The notes: a model not told the origin generated them from the sequence alone. 64,000 nucleotides of DNA from Elmis aenea (GCA_947652605.1 OX393581.1:24918788-24982787), one strand, 5' to 3'. Positions 12,490 to 23,214 are shown, numbered from the stretch's first letter. Translations and numbers: made by a program.

Positions 12490-13140
12490 TTTAATTGTAT
12501 TTTTTTTCTTGTTTGGTCATACTATCATTTTTATAGACATTTTCCTCTCTCATGTTTTTTAATTTACTTTTGTTTTTCATTACGGTAATCTTGTCGTCCA
12601 TACTATTAAATTCGATTAAGCAGGTTTTGTGTTCAGTTTTCTTTGCCTTGTTTATTTTCACTGTGATTCCCAGTTTTTTCTTTATGAAGTTTGCCATTTC
12701 TTCTTTTAATATATTTTGGTCGCTTTTATCCATTTGTAGGCCTTGTAATATTGCATGTTTTCTTCTTGTTTTTCCTTCGAGCTTTTCTATTCTTTCATTT
12801 GTACGAAAAGTTTCTCTCTTCAGATCGTTTACTTCTTTCATAACTCTTTTATTTATTTCCTTTAAATTTTTAAATTCTTCTTTAGATTCTCTTTGTTCTG
12901 CTCTTAGTTATTTTATTTCACGTTCTAGTATCCTCATATCTACACTATTTTTGTGTCGTTCTTCTGTTATTTCTCTTAAGTCGAATGCCAAGTCTTTCAT
13001 TATTCTCATCATTTGCCCAAACTTATCTTTGCTAGAACCTTCACCTTTTTCTTGTGATTTCAGTGTCTTTTTGGATTTCTGGAAGTGATCTTCTTCTTTT
13101 TCTTCTCTCTTCCTCTTTCCTTCATCTGTTGTATAGCCAT
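12490..13140 (-). pseudogene. LINE ORF1-like coiled-coil protein fragment
   Basis: The minus strand reads a coiled-coil stretch (FGQMMRIMKDLAFDLREI ... LKEINKRVMKEVNDLKRET) followed by a segment of the form KHAILQGLQMDKSDQNIL ... KKKLGITVKINKAKKTE ... CLIEFNSMDDKITVMKNK, which matches the general layout of ORF1 proteins encoded upstream of LINE endonuclease-reverse transcriptases (coiled coil, then a small RNA-binding-like fold). One in-frame stop interrupts it near 12907. It faces the 11110-12135 LINE 3' end, so it belongs to a different insertion. The long plus-strand frame over the same bases is a shadow. Confidence 0.6.
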
Positions 13141-13559
13141 CGGGATTTATCTGACTCCTCTTAATTTCGGTTCTGGTATTTTGCCTTTGTAATATTTTCT
13201 TAAGCCGACCCTGTATTTTTTTTCTAATTATTTTGCTGTTTATAATTCACGACCTTTCTATTATCTCTTAACTGGATATTTTTGTTGCACCGCGCAAAAA
13301 GGAATGGAAATAATATTATGCGAAGATAAGCAGTCAAGTTATCTCAGAGCCAGTCGCATTGAAGCAGTCCAAGTTTTTAAAAAAACCCTAGTAGAGTTTA
13401 TGACAATGCAATCTGGTGTTTGAGACCAATAAGCAGTTTAATTCTAGCCTAAATTAATAATGTTCAAACTTAGTGTAAGGTTTACCCAATAGTAGTCCTT
13501 AGTTTGCTAATATATGAGTACCCTAATTATTAACGTGCACACTACCGCACAGTCTCTGC

Positions 13560-13900
13560 TTTAAACTTGCGCTTAAACTAACTTAAAAGGTTTAACCTTT
13601 TTGAGTCGTCTTAGTAATCCTGTAGTGTCCAGGAGCTGGATCGCCTCGACGTTTACATGTTGATGGAGACTTTCTTCGTGGCTCTTGGCAAACTTCTTAA
13701 TTGTGTCGGTAACAGTGTCCATGTTGAGGTCCCGATGTATGTCACTATTTCTGCAGTACCAGGGTGCATCAGCGATGTTCCTTAGTGTTTTGTTCTGGAA
13801 TCTCTGGATGATCTGAATATTACTCTGTTTGGTGCTTCCTCATAGCTGTATTCCATATGTCCATACGATTTTAAAATTTGCTTGTATAGAAAAATTTTAT
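13560..13900 (-). pseudogene. Jockey-type LINE, C-terminal part (3' of the nested insertions)
   Basis: The minus strand reads LYKQILKIVWTYGIQLWGS, then IQIIQRFQNKTLRNIADAPW, YCRNSDIHRDLNMDTV and a tail with LLDTTGLLRRLKR. This is the conserved region after the reverse transcriptase in Jockey-family mobile element proteins. Its upstream continuation lies at 18340-18870: the protein resumes across the 4.4 kb pogo A insertion. Decay is mild; one stop falls in the STKQSN segment region. Confidence 0.85.
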
Positions 13901-14274
13901 CAGGGTAAAACCCCCAATGATTGGCACTTTAAGCGTATGTTTACCAAAACTTGCACCAAAAAAATATTTATACGGCTATGATTGAATTGTTTTATTTTTA
14001 AATTACACGTTACACATTCATATATCAGATGAAATCATAAAATTTTATAAAAGCAAGTGGGAAATAGTTGATAAAAATTAAAATGTTAAACACTGCAAAA
14101 TTCTAGTGATTGGCACCTTCCGCTAGTGATTGGCACAGGTATTTGGCTAGTCATTGGCACTCAGTTTTACCATCGTACGTGTTATCTGAGGTTATGTTAC
14201 TATGTTAGGGACCAATTGAAACAACAAAATTTGATATTGTTTTTGTATTTTCGAACATTTAGAAATATAAAAAT

Positions 14275-14450
14275 AATGTATGAAATTGTAGAGCATCAAG
14301 CACCGCAGAATATTAAATAGATTTGAAATTGAAAAGTGGACTGTATTTTATAAATATTTTGAAGTTATTATTGACATTTCTTATACCATAGCAACATCCA
14401 TAATAACATCTATCTAAATAGTTAATATGCAAAATCTAAGAATGGCTATC
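14275..14450. repeat. Pogo A internal segment shared with the 24-26 kb repeats
   Basis: This part of element A (AATAATGTATGAAATTGTAG through GAAAAGTGGACTGTATTT and CTATCTAAATAGTTAATATG) matches, with scattered changes, the repeats at 23991-24200, 24209-24316 and, inverted, 25862-25975. The resemblance ties the BEL/Pao chimera at 24-26 kb to the pogo A family. Confidence 0.7.
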
Positions 14451-14966
14451 TAAATTAAATAGTTAACATGGTATAAAATATAAACAAACAAATAAAATAT
14501 TAAAATATAAACAACAATAAATATTGTGATTACATAAACAATAACTTAATATAGGTACATTTAGGTACATATAGTAATATCAAAATAAAAACAACAAATA
14601 GGGGAACCCGGGGCAGAATGGGGTACCGGGGCGGAACGGTATGGAGCTGTTATTGGCCGCGTAGTGGTGATAGAGTCGAGCAAGTCGTATTTAAACGTTT
14701 AACGAACGATAATACATTGCTGGGCATCCATGTTTATTGTGTAGTTCCAAGCTTTCTGCCGGTTTGTATGTGGCTCGTGAAACTTAGTGTATTTTTACAA
14801 TTTTTATAGATCTTGATTCGAGGTAAGTAGTGTTATTTTTATTGTTTATCTTTGTGTGTTCTCTAGGTAAATTCTTTATATGTTTTTTTTAAGTATTTAT
14901 TGTGCAGTAATGCCCAATGTGATGAGTAAAATACATTTCGATTCATTTTTGGCTGTCGTGTGTATT

Positions 14967-15014
14967 GGGGCAGAATGGGGTGGGGTGGAATGGGATAGTA
15001 CCCCGTTCTGCCCC
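14967..15014. promoter_or_regulatory. Element B 5' subterminal binding-site pair
   Basis: GGGGCAGAATGGGG (14967-14980) and its inverse CCCCGTTCTGCCCC (15001-15014) face each other 54 bp before the transposase start codon. The same word occurs in both TIRs and again as an inverted pair after the stop codon. It is probably bound by the transposase N-terminal HTH; placed next to the start codon it could also allow self-repression. The role is inference. Confidence 0.55.
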
Positions 15015-15068
15015 ATTTGTTGCTATCATAATGTTGCAGTAATTTTGTTATATTTATTGTTGTTATAG

Positions 15069-16919
15069 ATGGTGCGCAACTACCAAAGAAAAACTAATAG
15101 GCAAAACTGGTCCTCCGAGTACATGACACGTGCTGTAGACGCTGTTATAGCTGGAGAGTTGGGATATAAAAGGGCAGCCGACACTTTCTCCGTCCCATCT
15201 TCAACTTTAGAAAGGTACGTTAAGAAAAGACGGGAAAATGGTTCTTCTACAATAGATAAAGCCGCTGGAAAATTCAATCCTGTCTTTACCGCAGAACAAG
15301 AATCTGAACTTGCTTTGCATTTAATAGATTTGCAGAGAAGATTATTCGGCGTTACCTTAAAAGAACTTCGTGAATTAGCTTTTCAGTTGGCTGAAAAAAA
15401 TAACTGTAAGCACAACTTCAGCAGAAAGTCAAAAATGGCAGGTGAAGATTGGGCTAGAAATTTTATAAGTCGCCATTCAGAATTAAGTTTAAGAAAGCCA
15501 GAAGCTACTTCTGGAGCACGAGCGATGGGCTTTAATAAAGTGGCAGTTTCACAGTTTTTTGGTTTACTGACCAATGTTGTCGATGAACATCATTTGACTG
15601 GAGATAGGATTTATAATTGCGACGAAACGGGTGTTACAGTAAATCCCAAGCAGTTGTCAAAGGTTGTTGCAGCTAGAGGTCAACGACAAGTAGGTGCATT
15701 GACTTCAACGGAAAGAGGTAACACCGTGACTGCCGAAATATGCTTTTCAGCTAGTGGAGTCTACATGCCACCTATGTTGATATTTCCCCGTAAAAGGAAA
15801 CAGAAGGAATTTGAGGTTGGTTTGCCTCCGGGAGGATGGGCGGAAGTTTCTGACTCTGGTTGGATGACTGCAGATATTTTTGAAAAATGGTTTTTAAAGT
15901 TCATTGAATTTTCAAACGCAAAAAAAGACAATCCTGTTTTGCTGTTATTAGACGGACACGCTTCACATACAAAAAATCTAAATGTTATTGAGTTGGCACG
16001 AAGCAGTGGTATTATCATATTATGTTTCCCTCCGCATTGTTCGCACCGCCTCCAACCTCTCGATGTAGCGTTCATGAAGCCACTGAGTCTACATTACGAT
16101 GAAGAAACAAGAAAATGGTTAAGAACAAATCCAGGAAAAGTGGTCACTCTCTTTGAGATCTCACAGCTGTTTGGGCAAGCTTTCCTCAGCTCTGCTAATA
16201 TGAAGACTGCTGTGAATGGATTCCAAAAGACCGGCATATGGCCTGTCAACCCAAATATTTTTTCAGAAACAGATTTTCTACCATCCATGACTACAGACAT
16301 TGAGTTTCAAAGTATATCAAATGATGTATCTGATAACACCCAAAGCCTTGATCTAACTACTGCCATAAGACAAAACGATCTTCCATTCACTTTAGAGACC
16401 GCTGAAATTGAACCAAGACCTGCTTGTTCTTGGATGCCCGACGATCGTGCACCAGAAAATCTTAACACGTCGTTTTTATGTGTCTCTCCAAAAGATGTAA
16501 TTCCTTTGCCTAAAGTTCAAGCAGGGCAAAAACGAGCTACAAGAAAAAGAGGGAAAACTACAATTTTGACAGCATCTCCATATAAATCTCAATTGAAAGA
16601 AACCAAGGAAAAAATGGAAAGTACAAAAAAAGCAAAATTAGAGAGAATTAGGAGAAAATTATTAAGTGATGCAGATAAGAAAATAGATACAAATAGGAAA
16701 GGAAAAAGTAAAAAAAAGGCAAAAAAATCTAAACAAAGCTATGACAGTTCAGAAAGTGAAGAAGACGTGGCTTGCCTTTACTGTAACGAAATTTATTCCA
16801 AATCAACTGAAGGTTGGTGCTCTTGTGCCAACTGCAAAAAATGGGCACATATGTCGTGTGCTGGTTTTGACAGTGATGATGACGAATCCGTTCTCATTTG
16901 TGACTTATGTAGGCAGTGA
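15069..16919 (+). CDS. Pogo-type DDE transposase with C-terminal PHD-like zinc finger
   Basis: The 616-residue protein would cut and paste element B in the nucleus. Residues ~13-55 form a pipsqueak-type helix-turn-helix (NWSSEYMTRAVDAVI ... ADTFSVPSSTLERYVKK), followed at ~70-135 by a CENP-B-type DNA-binding region. The DDE_1 catalytic core spans ~150-395 with acidic residues in the expected settings: D185 (YNCDETG), D295 (LLLLDGHASH) and D332 (QPLDVAFMKPL). Residues ~500-565 are Lys-rich and likely nuclear-localising. The last 50 residues hold a Cys-rich finger (CLYC, CSCANCKKWAHMSC, CDLC) resembling a PHD/C4HC3 domain. The frame has no stop or frameshift, and ATG directly follows TTATAG. 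Tigger/pogo/jerky proteins share this core. It could in principle be domesticated, but the intact TIRs argue for a mobile gene. Confidence 0.93.
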   Translation: MVRNYQRKTNRQNWSSEYMTRAVDAVIAGELGYKRAADTFSVPSSTLERYVKKRRENGSSTIDKAAGKFNPVFTAEQESELALHLIDLQRRLFGVTLKELRELAFQLAEKNNCKHNFSRKSKMAGEDWARNFISRHSELSLRKPEATSGARAMGFNKVAVSQFFGLLTNVVDEHHLTGDRIYNCDETGVTVNPKQLSKVVAARGQRQVGALTSTERGNTVTAEICFSASGVYMPPMLIFPRKRKQKEFEVGLPPGGWAEVSDSGWMTADIFEKWFLKFIEFSNAKKDNPVLLLLDGHASHTKNLNVIELARSSGIIILCFPPHCSHRLQPLDVAFMKPLSLHYDEETRKWLRTNPGKVVTLFEISQLFGQAFLSSANMKTAVNGFQKTGIWPVNPNIFSETDFLPSMTTDIEFQSISNDVSDNTQSLDLTTAIRQNDLPFTLETAEIEPRPACSWMPDDRAPENLNTSFLCVSPKDVIPLPKVQAGQKRATRKRGKTTILTASPYKSQLKETKEKMESTKKAKLERIRRKLLSDADKKIDTNRKGKSKKKAKKSKQSYDSSESEEDVACLYCNEIYSKSTEGWCSCANCKKWAHMSCAGFDSDDDESVLICDLCRQ

Positions 16920-16949
16920 TTTTCAAGTTATAGACATTTATATTATATA

Positions 16950-16982
16950 CCCCGTTCTGCCCCGGTTATGGGGCAGAACGGG
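16950..16982. promoter_or_regulatory. Element B 3' subterminal binding-site pair
   Basis: CCCCGTTCTGCCCC (16950-16963) and GGGGCAGAACGGG (16970-16982) form an inverted pair 30 bp after the transposase stop codon, mirroring the pair before the gene. Confidence 0.55.
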
Positions 16983-17299
16983 ATGGAAGTACTTTTTTTT
17001 GTAATTACGTTTTTTTAAATAATGAAATTACTTTTTGTTAAATTTTGTGCAATCATAATGCTCGAAAGAGATTAAATTAAAGCTTATTTACTAATTTTTT
17101 GATGTTTTTCTTCTAGTCATCGTAATAACTTGGCATAAACGTTAGCTACCCCGTTCCGCCCCGGGTTCCCCTACTGTGGATGAAGTAAAAAATTACTCAA
17201 TACGCATTTAGGTATGTATAAACATACATTTAGGTAAATATATATAAATAAAATATTCCCACACACAACAAAATGCTGTGAATACAAAAAAAAATTATT

Positions 17300-17563
17300 A
17301 TTCCAGTCCCTTCTGGAGTGTTATGTTGTTGTAAAAAGTTATTTAAATTGTAGTTTTTACTGTCAGTATTTGTGGACCATAACATATTTTGAAAAATTTG
17401 TCACTTAAACGAAATTGTAAAGTCGATCTTGGAACACCAAACGATTTCGAAGCAAGTTTTTTAGACATACCGTTTTTTATTGCCACCAGTGCTTGTTGAA
17501 CTTGGTCTTCTGTATAACATTTTTCATATTTTTTGCAGTTTTTCTTATTTGGGATTTTAACTA
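17300..17563 (-). pseudogene. Pogo A transposase, N-terminal HTH exon only
   Basis: The minus strand reads CYTEDQVQQALVAIKNGM and SKKLASKSFGVPRSTLQFRL, a pipsqueak-type helix-turn-helix like the one at the N-terminus of the element B transposase. A TTCTGTAG acceptor-like sequence precedes it. After the HTH the frame runs on (DKFQNMLWSTNTDSKNYN) to a stop without any DDE core, and no core is found elsewhere in element A. It is a deletion derivative that kept only its DNA-binding exon. Confidence 0.8.
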
Positions 17564-17915
17564 CAGAAAAATTAGAAATAACGAAAAATTCATAAAACTA
17601 CCTACTTGTTAATTTTAATTATGTACTTACATAGTATGCCAATAACTAACTTGTAAAAATTTACCTACCACTAATCGAGAGATTGGCACCCAGTGCCAAT
17701 CGTTAAATAATGTGTTTCTATTATGCCAATGATTGGCATGGTAAAATGCAAAATATGCATAATTTTAAGTGTTTTGTACAAATTTAACAATATATAATGA
17801 TTACTTTATGTGCTTATCTGGTTTATTGTTTTAACTAGTGCTCCAGAAGCATTTTGTGAAATTTTGTAATCATGAACTGGCTTAAGAATTTTATTAAAAC
17901 TTACCTGTTATTTGT

Positions 17916-18124
17916 TACAATCTTCGTTCCCGGGTTTGGAACCGCGTCTTCTTGATTTGTGTGACGTTTCGACCATTCTATGTTGGTCTTTATCAAACGA
18001 GTCGTTTGATAAAGACCAACATAGAATGGTCGAAACGTCACACAAATCAAGAAGACGCGGTTCCAAACCCGGGAACGAAGATTGTAACATGGACGATAGC
18101 CGCGAAAGCCTGAAGAATAAAAAA
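17916..18124. mobile_element. Penelope-like retroelement fragment forming a perfect palindrome
   Basis: A 209-bp insertion in pogo A is bracketed by 15-bp direct repeats, TTACCTGTTATTTGT, at 17901-17915 and 18125-18139. Bases 17913-18089 form a perfect inverted repeat of 88 bp per arm around a single central G at 18001. Each arm contains the words GATAAAGACC and GGTCGAAACGTCAC then GAAGACGCGG and AACCCGGGAACGAAG, which resemble the terminal repeats of insect Penelope-like elements. Those repeats are known to carry hammerhead ribozymes. The identification rests on remembered word similarity and is moderate; the palindrome and duplication are directly visible. The mirror ORFs on both strands here are a consequence of the palindrome. 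Confidence 0.6.
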
Positions 18125-18339
18125 TTACCTGTTATTTGTCAACTTTTCTAGAATACTTGTTGCCGCCATACTATGTGGAATTATATTTTCAATATTTTAC
18201 ATAACTGTAGCAAAACATTATTAGAAGACTTTAGCTTATCTATACTTTTTTTCTGCGCGACGACTATCTTATTTTACATTTTTAAGGTTATTGGTGCCGA
18301 TAACTGTTGCAGTGCCAACGATTGGGGGTTTTACCCTAT

Positions 18340-18870
18340 ATAGGGACAGAGAGGAATTCCTCCCGATTAGCAAGTACATTTTTTATATTTGATACCTATT
18401 TCTTCCATTTTTTTCTTGACATGAGCCCTCCAGCGTAGCTTAGCGTCTAATGTAATATCTAAGTATTTTGCTGTGTTGGACTATGGTATTTGTTTATTAT
18501 TTAAGTTGATTGGTACATCATGTTCAATTCTCTTGTTGGTAAAATTGACATGTACTGACTTAGTTTCATTTAACTTTATACGCCATCATGTTTTTGGCCA
18601 GTTGTTGATCTGATTGGCAGCTGCTTGTAATTTCTCGGATGATTCTATATTATTTCTTCCTACTGCTAAAATGGCCATGTCGTCGGCAAACGTCGCCATA
18701 GTATTGTTTTCTAACTTTGGAATGTCACAAGTATACAATAGGTATAGGATCGGACCTAGTACGCTTCCTTGTGGATTTCCTGCTTTAATTACTTTAGTTC
18801 TGAATAAGATTCTTCTTGCTTTATTTTCAATTGTCTCTTAGAGATGTAGGACTGAAGAATTTGGTAGTAT
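18340..18870 (-). pseudogene. Jockey-type LINE, reverse transcriptase part (5' of the nested insertions)
   Basis: The minus strand reads GNPQGSVLGPILYLLYTCDI, then TMATFADDMAILAVGRNNIE with the FADD catalytic box, QAAANQINNWPKT, then NTAKYLDITLDAKLRWRAHV and KMYLLIGRNSSLSLY, the order found in Jockey-family reverse transcriptases. The frame then continues at 13900 on the far side of pogo A. Small indels interrupt it. No 5' region is present. Confidence 0.85.
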
Positions 18871-21800
18871 TGTCTTGGGAGAAGCGATCTTAACTTATAA
18901 TTTAAACCAAAATAAATCTGCTTAATTTCATAATTATTATTTAGCAAATACATCGATCTCGAGCTACATCCCCAAAAGCACGCTGTCTTTAAAGATCAGA
19001 CCTTAAAGGCAACTCTATTAAGAAATTCTTTATTAATTAGCGATAAGTGATTTCAGTTAAACTTGTCAATATGAGACAAGCAATAAGGCGTTTAAAAATG
19101 TCATCGTTAATCGTTTTACTCGGTTGATTTAAAAATCGCCCGTACCAAACCGTAAATTATGCAAACTTTGCTGAACGTCATAATCAATTTGAGCCAAATA
19201 TCTCTGAATTTGTATATTAATTACCTATTTTTGAGTAATATAGCGATCTCTTGTGTACGATGGTGGTCCCTATATGTCATTAACTTGATCAAGCCCGTAG
19301 CTGTGTAATTATTTATAATTGAAGATAATCAACTTTGATTATTGTTATTTATTACTATTTCAAAATCGAGCTTAGGAAACTTTAATGCAGCTAATGTGTT
19401 TTTTGTTTAGAATAGAAAAGAAACATTAAATGATTAGCAACAAAAATAATCGTGTTTGACGAAAATTTATTGTAATTGTTTAATATCATTATTCAACAGA
19501 AAAATACATATACAGCACATAAAAACTGTTTATCTTCTTCTTTGTCATTTCAAATATGTTATCTAGCAACTTGTATTATAATACACTTAACGTAGCCTCT
19601 TTTAAATATCTATTGTGGATTTTCTTTAACATTAAAATATAAAACTCTTTTAAGTAAATATAATTTTGTGTTGTATATATTGATATTCGTATATATGTGT
19701 ATTATTATTATCATTATTGTGACATGTTCTACGCCTTTTTAGATTTTTAAGAACAAATAAAAACGACTACTACTATATCTTGAGCACTGTTTTACACTGA
19801 ATTACGATTAAATATTTAATTGTGTCTATTTTTGTTCTTTGTACTAAAAGGTACTTAAGGTCTGTCGTTTGTAAGTAATAATCCATACTGATAGCTTCGA
19901 AGGACATCGTGGTAATATGAATTTCCATTTACCTCACACTGAGTCAAGGGCATGCGGGTATAAGGGATGATAATTACCAAATTCACAAAAACACAGCTGG
20001 AATTATACTGTACATTGTGATTTATATCTTTGACTTATTTTTTTGTTTTACTGATAGCCCTGCTGGATGCTTTTGCTACTAGGGTATGTGGATATATCGA
20101 GTTGAAATACTCGAGCTTATTGTAGGAGTGCGTACAGATGGTAATGAATTACGAGTATGTATTGTGCGCAAATAGATTAACATTTAAGATTAGCACACTC
20201 GAAAAGCTAGCAGCTGTATATTGTTAATTCATTTCATTGCATTTAACAGTGGTGAAAGTGTTTGTGTGAATAATGAACGATACATGCAAGAAACAGTCGA
20301 ATATTAATTATTTATTTGCCAAGTTTTTTAGTTTGTATTAGTTTTCATTTATAAATTGACGATTTAAACGTTATTGTTCATTAAACCTTCTATAAAGCAT
20401 TTCATTTTCGATGAATAATAATAAACTTGATCTTACAACTTAAAATAAAATATTTTTTACTGAAAATACAACGAAATTTTCCTTTTTCTTTTCTTTTTTT
20501 CTTATAACTAATTCCTCGATATTTAAAGTCTCCGTAAAACACTCCCATCAGCTACCTTGAGGAAGTTGGTTTTGTTTAAAATAAAACAACATTTCAGTTG
20601 TATTAATTTTCTTAACTGGCCGTAATTATACAAAATTGTATTTAAATTTCACAATAAATTACTTAGAAAATAACAATAATTTAATGAGTTAAGCTATAAT
20701 AATATTTACATCGTTTTTACATAATTAAAACTTTATTTTATAAGGCGGCATTAAAAATCGAGATAACAGTAAATTACTTTACAAAATGTACAAAACTTAT
20801 AGATAAGTAAGAATAGCATTTTTTTTACAAATGCACTGGATATAAGTCTTGCTTGAAATGCCCCAGAGATCAAACTGATATTTTATTTAAATTTTGATTC
20901 AATCAGATGGTTCGAGTAGTACTACTACTGCAAATTGAATGGTAAGGTATCTAAAACGTTTTTGTTATGCTAGTTAATACTTAAAAAAATCTTTAGTTAA
21001 AACTAGCATTAATAGGAACTTTTTAATTTAAATGTAATGAACATGGAATTTTCAATAGCCCAAGAATACTTCTTATAGACAGAACTGCATTTTTTCCTAG
21101 CACGTTGAGGCACCTAGAACAAAAAAAAAGGTTTTTTAGCATGATAATTCTATTTTTTCTTTTGCTTATTATAGTTACATATTTTATTGGAACGATGCAT
21201 ATCTAAGGGGTGTATCTAGTCTGCTAAAACTTTAACGAAAAGCACATGTTGAAAATAATCTGTGCAGTATGGGGAGGTACCAGGGTAATAATTTTTCTCG
21301 TTAAATGTGGTTTTAGACAGTTGTAAGAAAATAATAATTTGGTGGTTACGTATGGTATACTTGATTTCGATAAAAATATAAGCGAAATATTCAATTTGCT
21401 TCATTGGTACCTTAAAGTGTCAACAAGTTTAACTGTAAGCATATTAAAAAAAAAAGATTACAAGTCTAAATCAATAAAATTAATAACTGGTTTTTAGGGA
21501 TTTGATGATTAAAAATTATTAGGAACAAGTAATAGTATTTGCTAATGATTATTTATGAAACGACAGAATGCCAACGATTCTGAAAATAAAGAAATTGGGT
21601 ATTCAGAAAGACGCAGACACTTGCAATGCAAATGCCCACCTCAAACACTTCCGTGGTAAAAGAAACATGTGGCACTCCACAGGTCGAAATGGCATCTGGC
21701 AGTCTGGCTGGCACACTCCATCTGCATATCAGAGTCTACCACTTGCTCGTAATGTTTTATTTTAAGCACCCACTCCCAAACAAACCATAAAAATAATTTC

Positions 21801-22540
21801 TTGCTCTTAAGAAAGTGTTAATATTATAAACATCCCTTAAAAATGTATTTCCAAGGGATGTTTTTTACTTGAATTTTACGTGAATATCCATAAGATATTG
21901 GGTATATTTTTAAAACTATTTTTGGTTAACACCACTTTAGTTCAGAACTAGCAATTACACAGATGGTTGCAAAATAATGCACTTACTACAAAATAATCAT
22001 TTTGTTTTTGATAAGGTCAGCATAACTTTGTTTGTTTGTTAGTAGCTTACAACGTTACAACACTTCTATTTTTATACAAAAAAAAAGACGTGCTGCGTAT
22101 TATCAAGCAATTTTAGCACTTTCCTTAATTATTGTATATCTTTACAACCCTTTTGGCAGTTATCGATTTTTATTATGTTACATTTTCCTTTGAAAACGCA
22201 CATTTCTTAAAATGGTAAAGTTATAAAACATGTACAATCAACAGTGGTAGTTTTACACAGTAACTGTATCAAAAAACGACAAAAATCTATGAAGAGTGTA
22301 TTAATTTGATTCTTTTTTGTATTCATTTACGTTGTGTACATTTAAAATCAGAAAAATCGGTCTCAACCAATAATTAAAAAAATTAAAGCTAATAAACAAT
22401 ATAACAAAAACTCGATTTCGGAGTTTAAATTTTTTTATAAAAACGGTTACAGATATTATAAATTCGTTTAGATATTGTAAATAAGCATAAAATTTTGAGA
22501 TTTTTATAAATTTAAACCTATGCTGAACCCATAATAATAA
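18871..22540. other. AT-rich non-coding stretch
   Basis: No gene is clear apart from the weak candidate exon at 21568-21765. I see no tRNA, CRISPR, LTR or TIR pair. Several minor A/T-rich palindromic words are present but none repeats. Confidence 0.4.
21568..21765 (+). CDS. Unidentified 65-codon frame or exon in a GC-elevated island
   Basis: The 65-codon frame lies in a ~170-bp patch whose base composition is clearly less AT-rich than the kilobases around it. It reads NANAHLKHFRGKRNMWHST then GIWQSGWHTPSAYQSLPLA. A GKR triplet (an amidation-plus-cleavage motif in neuropeptide precursors) is present, but no signal peptide precedes it and no known peptide is recognised. CAG trinucleotides at 21564 and 21606 could act as splice acceptors, so the real frame may differ. 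It may equally be an old transposon piece. Confidence 0.2.
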   Translation: MPTILKIKKLGIQKDADTCNANAHLKHFRGKRNMWHSTGRNGIWQSGWHTPSAYQSLPLARNVLF

Positions 22541-22900
22541 GTGAGATATACAGGTTGTCCCAAATTCGAGTAAATGCATGGGGATCTCGCTTATCTTAAG
22601 AGCTACGAGGTCGGTTAAATTAGGGCAAAGTTACGAAAATAGACGCTCATCAAATATCTGCAAAGAAAATTTTCATAGCTATCTTAGTTCAAAAGTTATT
22701 CAAGACAAAATTGATTTTCGTTTTTTTGGCCCATTTCCTAAATTTTTTAATACATCGACAATGTGGAAGCACTTCTCTATGGCAACTTTTTACGCTTTAT
22801 ATATTGATATAACTTAAAATTTGCAACAACGTTTCGTATCTTCAGAAACATCAACTTCATTTTTTTAAATACGGCTAAAAAAATGTACTCTCATAGTCGG
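22541..22900. mobile_element. Mariner-type element end
   Basis: TATACAGGTTGTCCCAAATT at 22549 followed by GGATCTCGCTTATCTTAAG and GAGGTCGGTTAAATTAGGG repeats the layout of the better-preserved mariner-type arm at 57785 (TACAGGGTGG, then a short gap, then AAGGTCGGTTAAATTAGAG). No right end is evident, so its extent is unknown. Confidence 0.55.
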
Positions 22901-23214
22901 ATAGCATTTTGCCTTCTGATTTCAATGATATATGACACTGAATATCTAAAATGATATTTTACCACAAAAATTTGAGAAAAACTAATTTTGTTCAAATTTT
23001 GAATTAAATGATCTAATACAAAAAAATAAAAAATAAAAACAAAACATTTTTGTTGTTGTTTTGTGGTTCTGTTAAAACTATCACTTTGACATTAATATGA
23101 TCGTGATTAATTGTATAAATTTGCAACCAGCTACAAATTCTTTGAATTTGTGCTTTTGTACGCAAATTTTATTTTCACTATGTTCTGGGAACCGAAGCAA
23201 AAAAAGGAATAGTC

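Larger units (their letters stand above)
14601..17171 (+). mobile_element. Pogo-type element B, structurally complete
   Basis: The 2,571-bp element starts GGGGAACCCGGGGCAGAA and ends with the near-perfect inverse, TTCCGCCCCGGGTTCCCC, flanked by TA at 14599-14600 and 17172-17173, the pogo/Tc1-mariner duplication. The word GGGGCAGAAYGGG and its inverse recur at 14610, 14967, 15001, 16950, 16970 and near 17150, on both sides of the gene, as expected for transposase-binding sites. The single transposase ORF (15069-16919) is uninterrupted. It sits inside element A, so it is younger. Everything needed for mobility appears present by inspection. Confidence 0.93.
13901..18339. mobile_element. Pogo-type element A (host of element B)
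   Basis: The left end reads CAGGGTAAAACCCCCAATGA and the right end is its inverse with two changes, followed in both cases by the word TTGGCAC. The insertion interrupts a Jockey ORF, whose two halves join across it, which fixes the borders to within a base or two; a TA or TATA duplication is likely but blurred. The word GATTGGCA recurs near both ends (13918, 14105, 14125, 17682, 17727 and inverted forms), a probable transposase-binding array. Only one HTH-type exon remains of its transposase. Element B (14601-17171) and a Penelope-like fragment (17916-18124) are inserted inside it. Confidence 0.85.

Noticed and set aside
12552..13088. 178-codon plus-strand frame as a membrane protein
   Set aside because: It is the antisense shadow of the minus-strand LINE ORF1; the Phe/Ser richness comes from AAA/GAA-rich coiled-coil codons on the other strand.
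17908..18151. Matching 60- and 79-codon frames on opposite strands as genes
   Set aside because: They are mirror images produced by the perfect palindrome at 17913-18089 and lie inside a retroelement insert.
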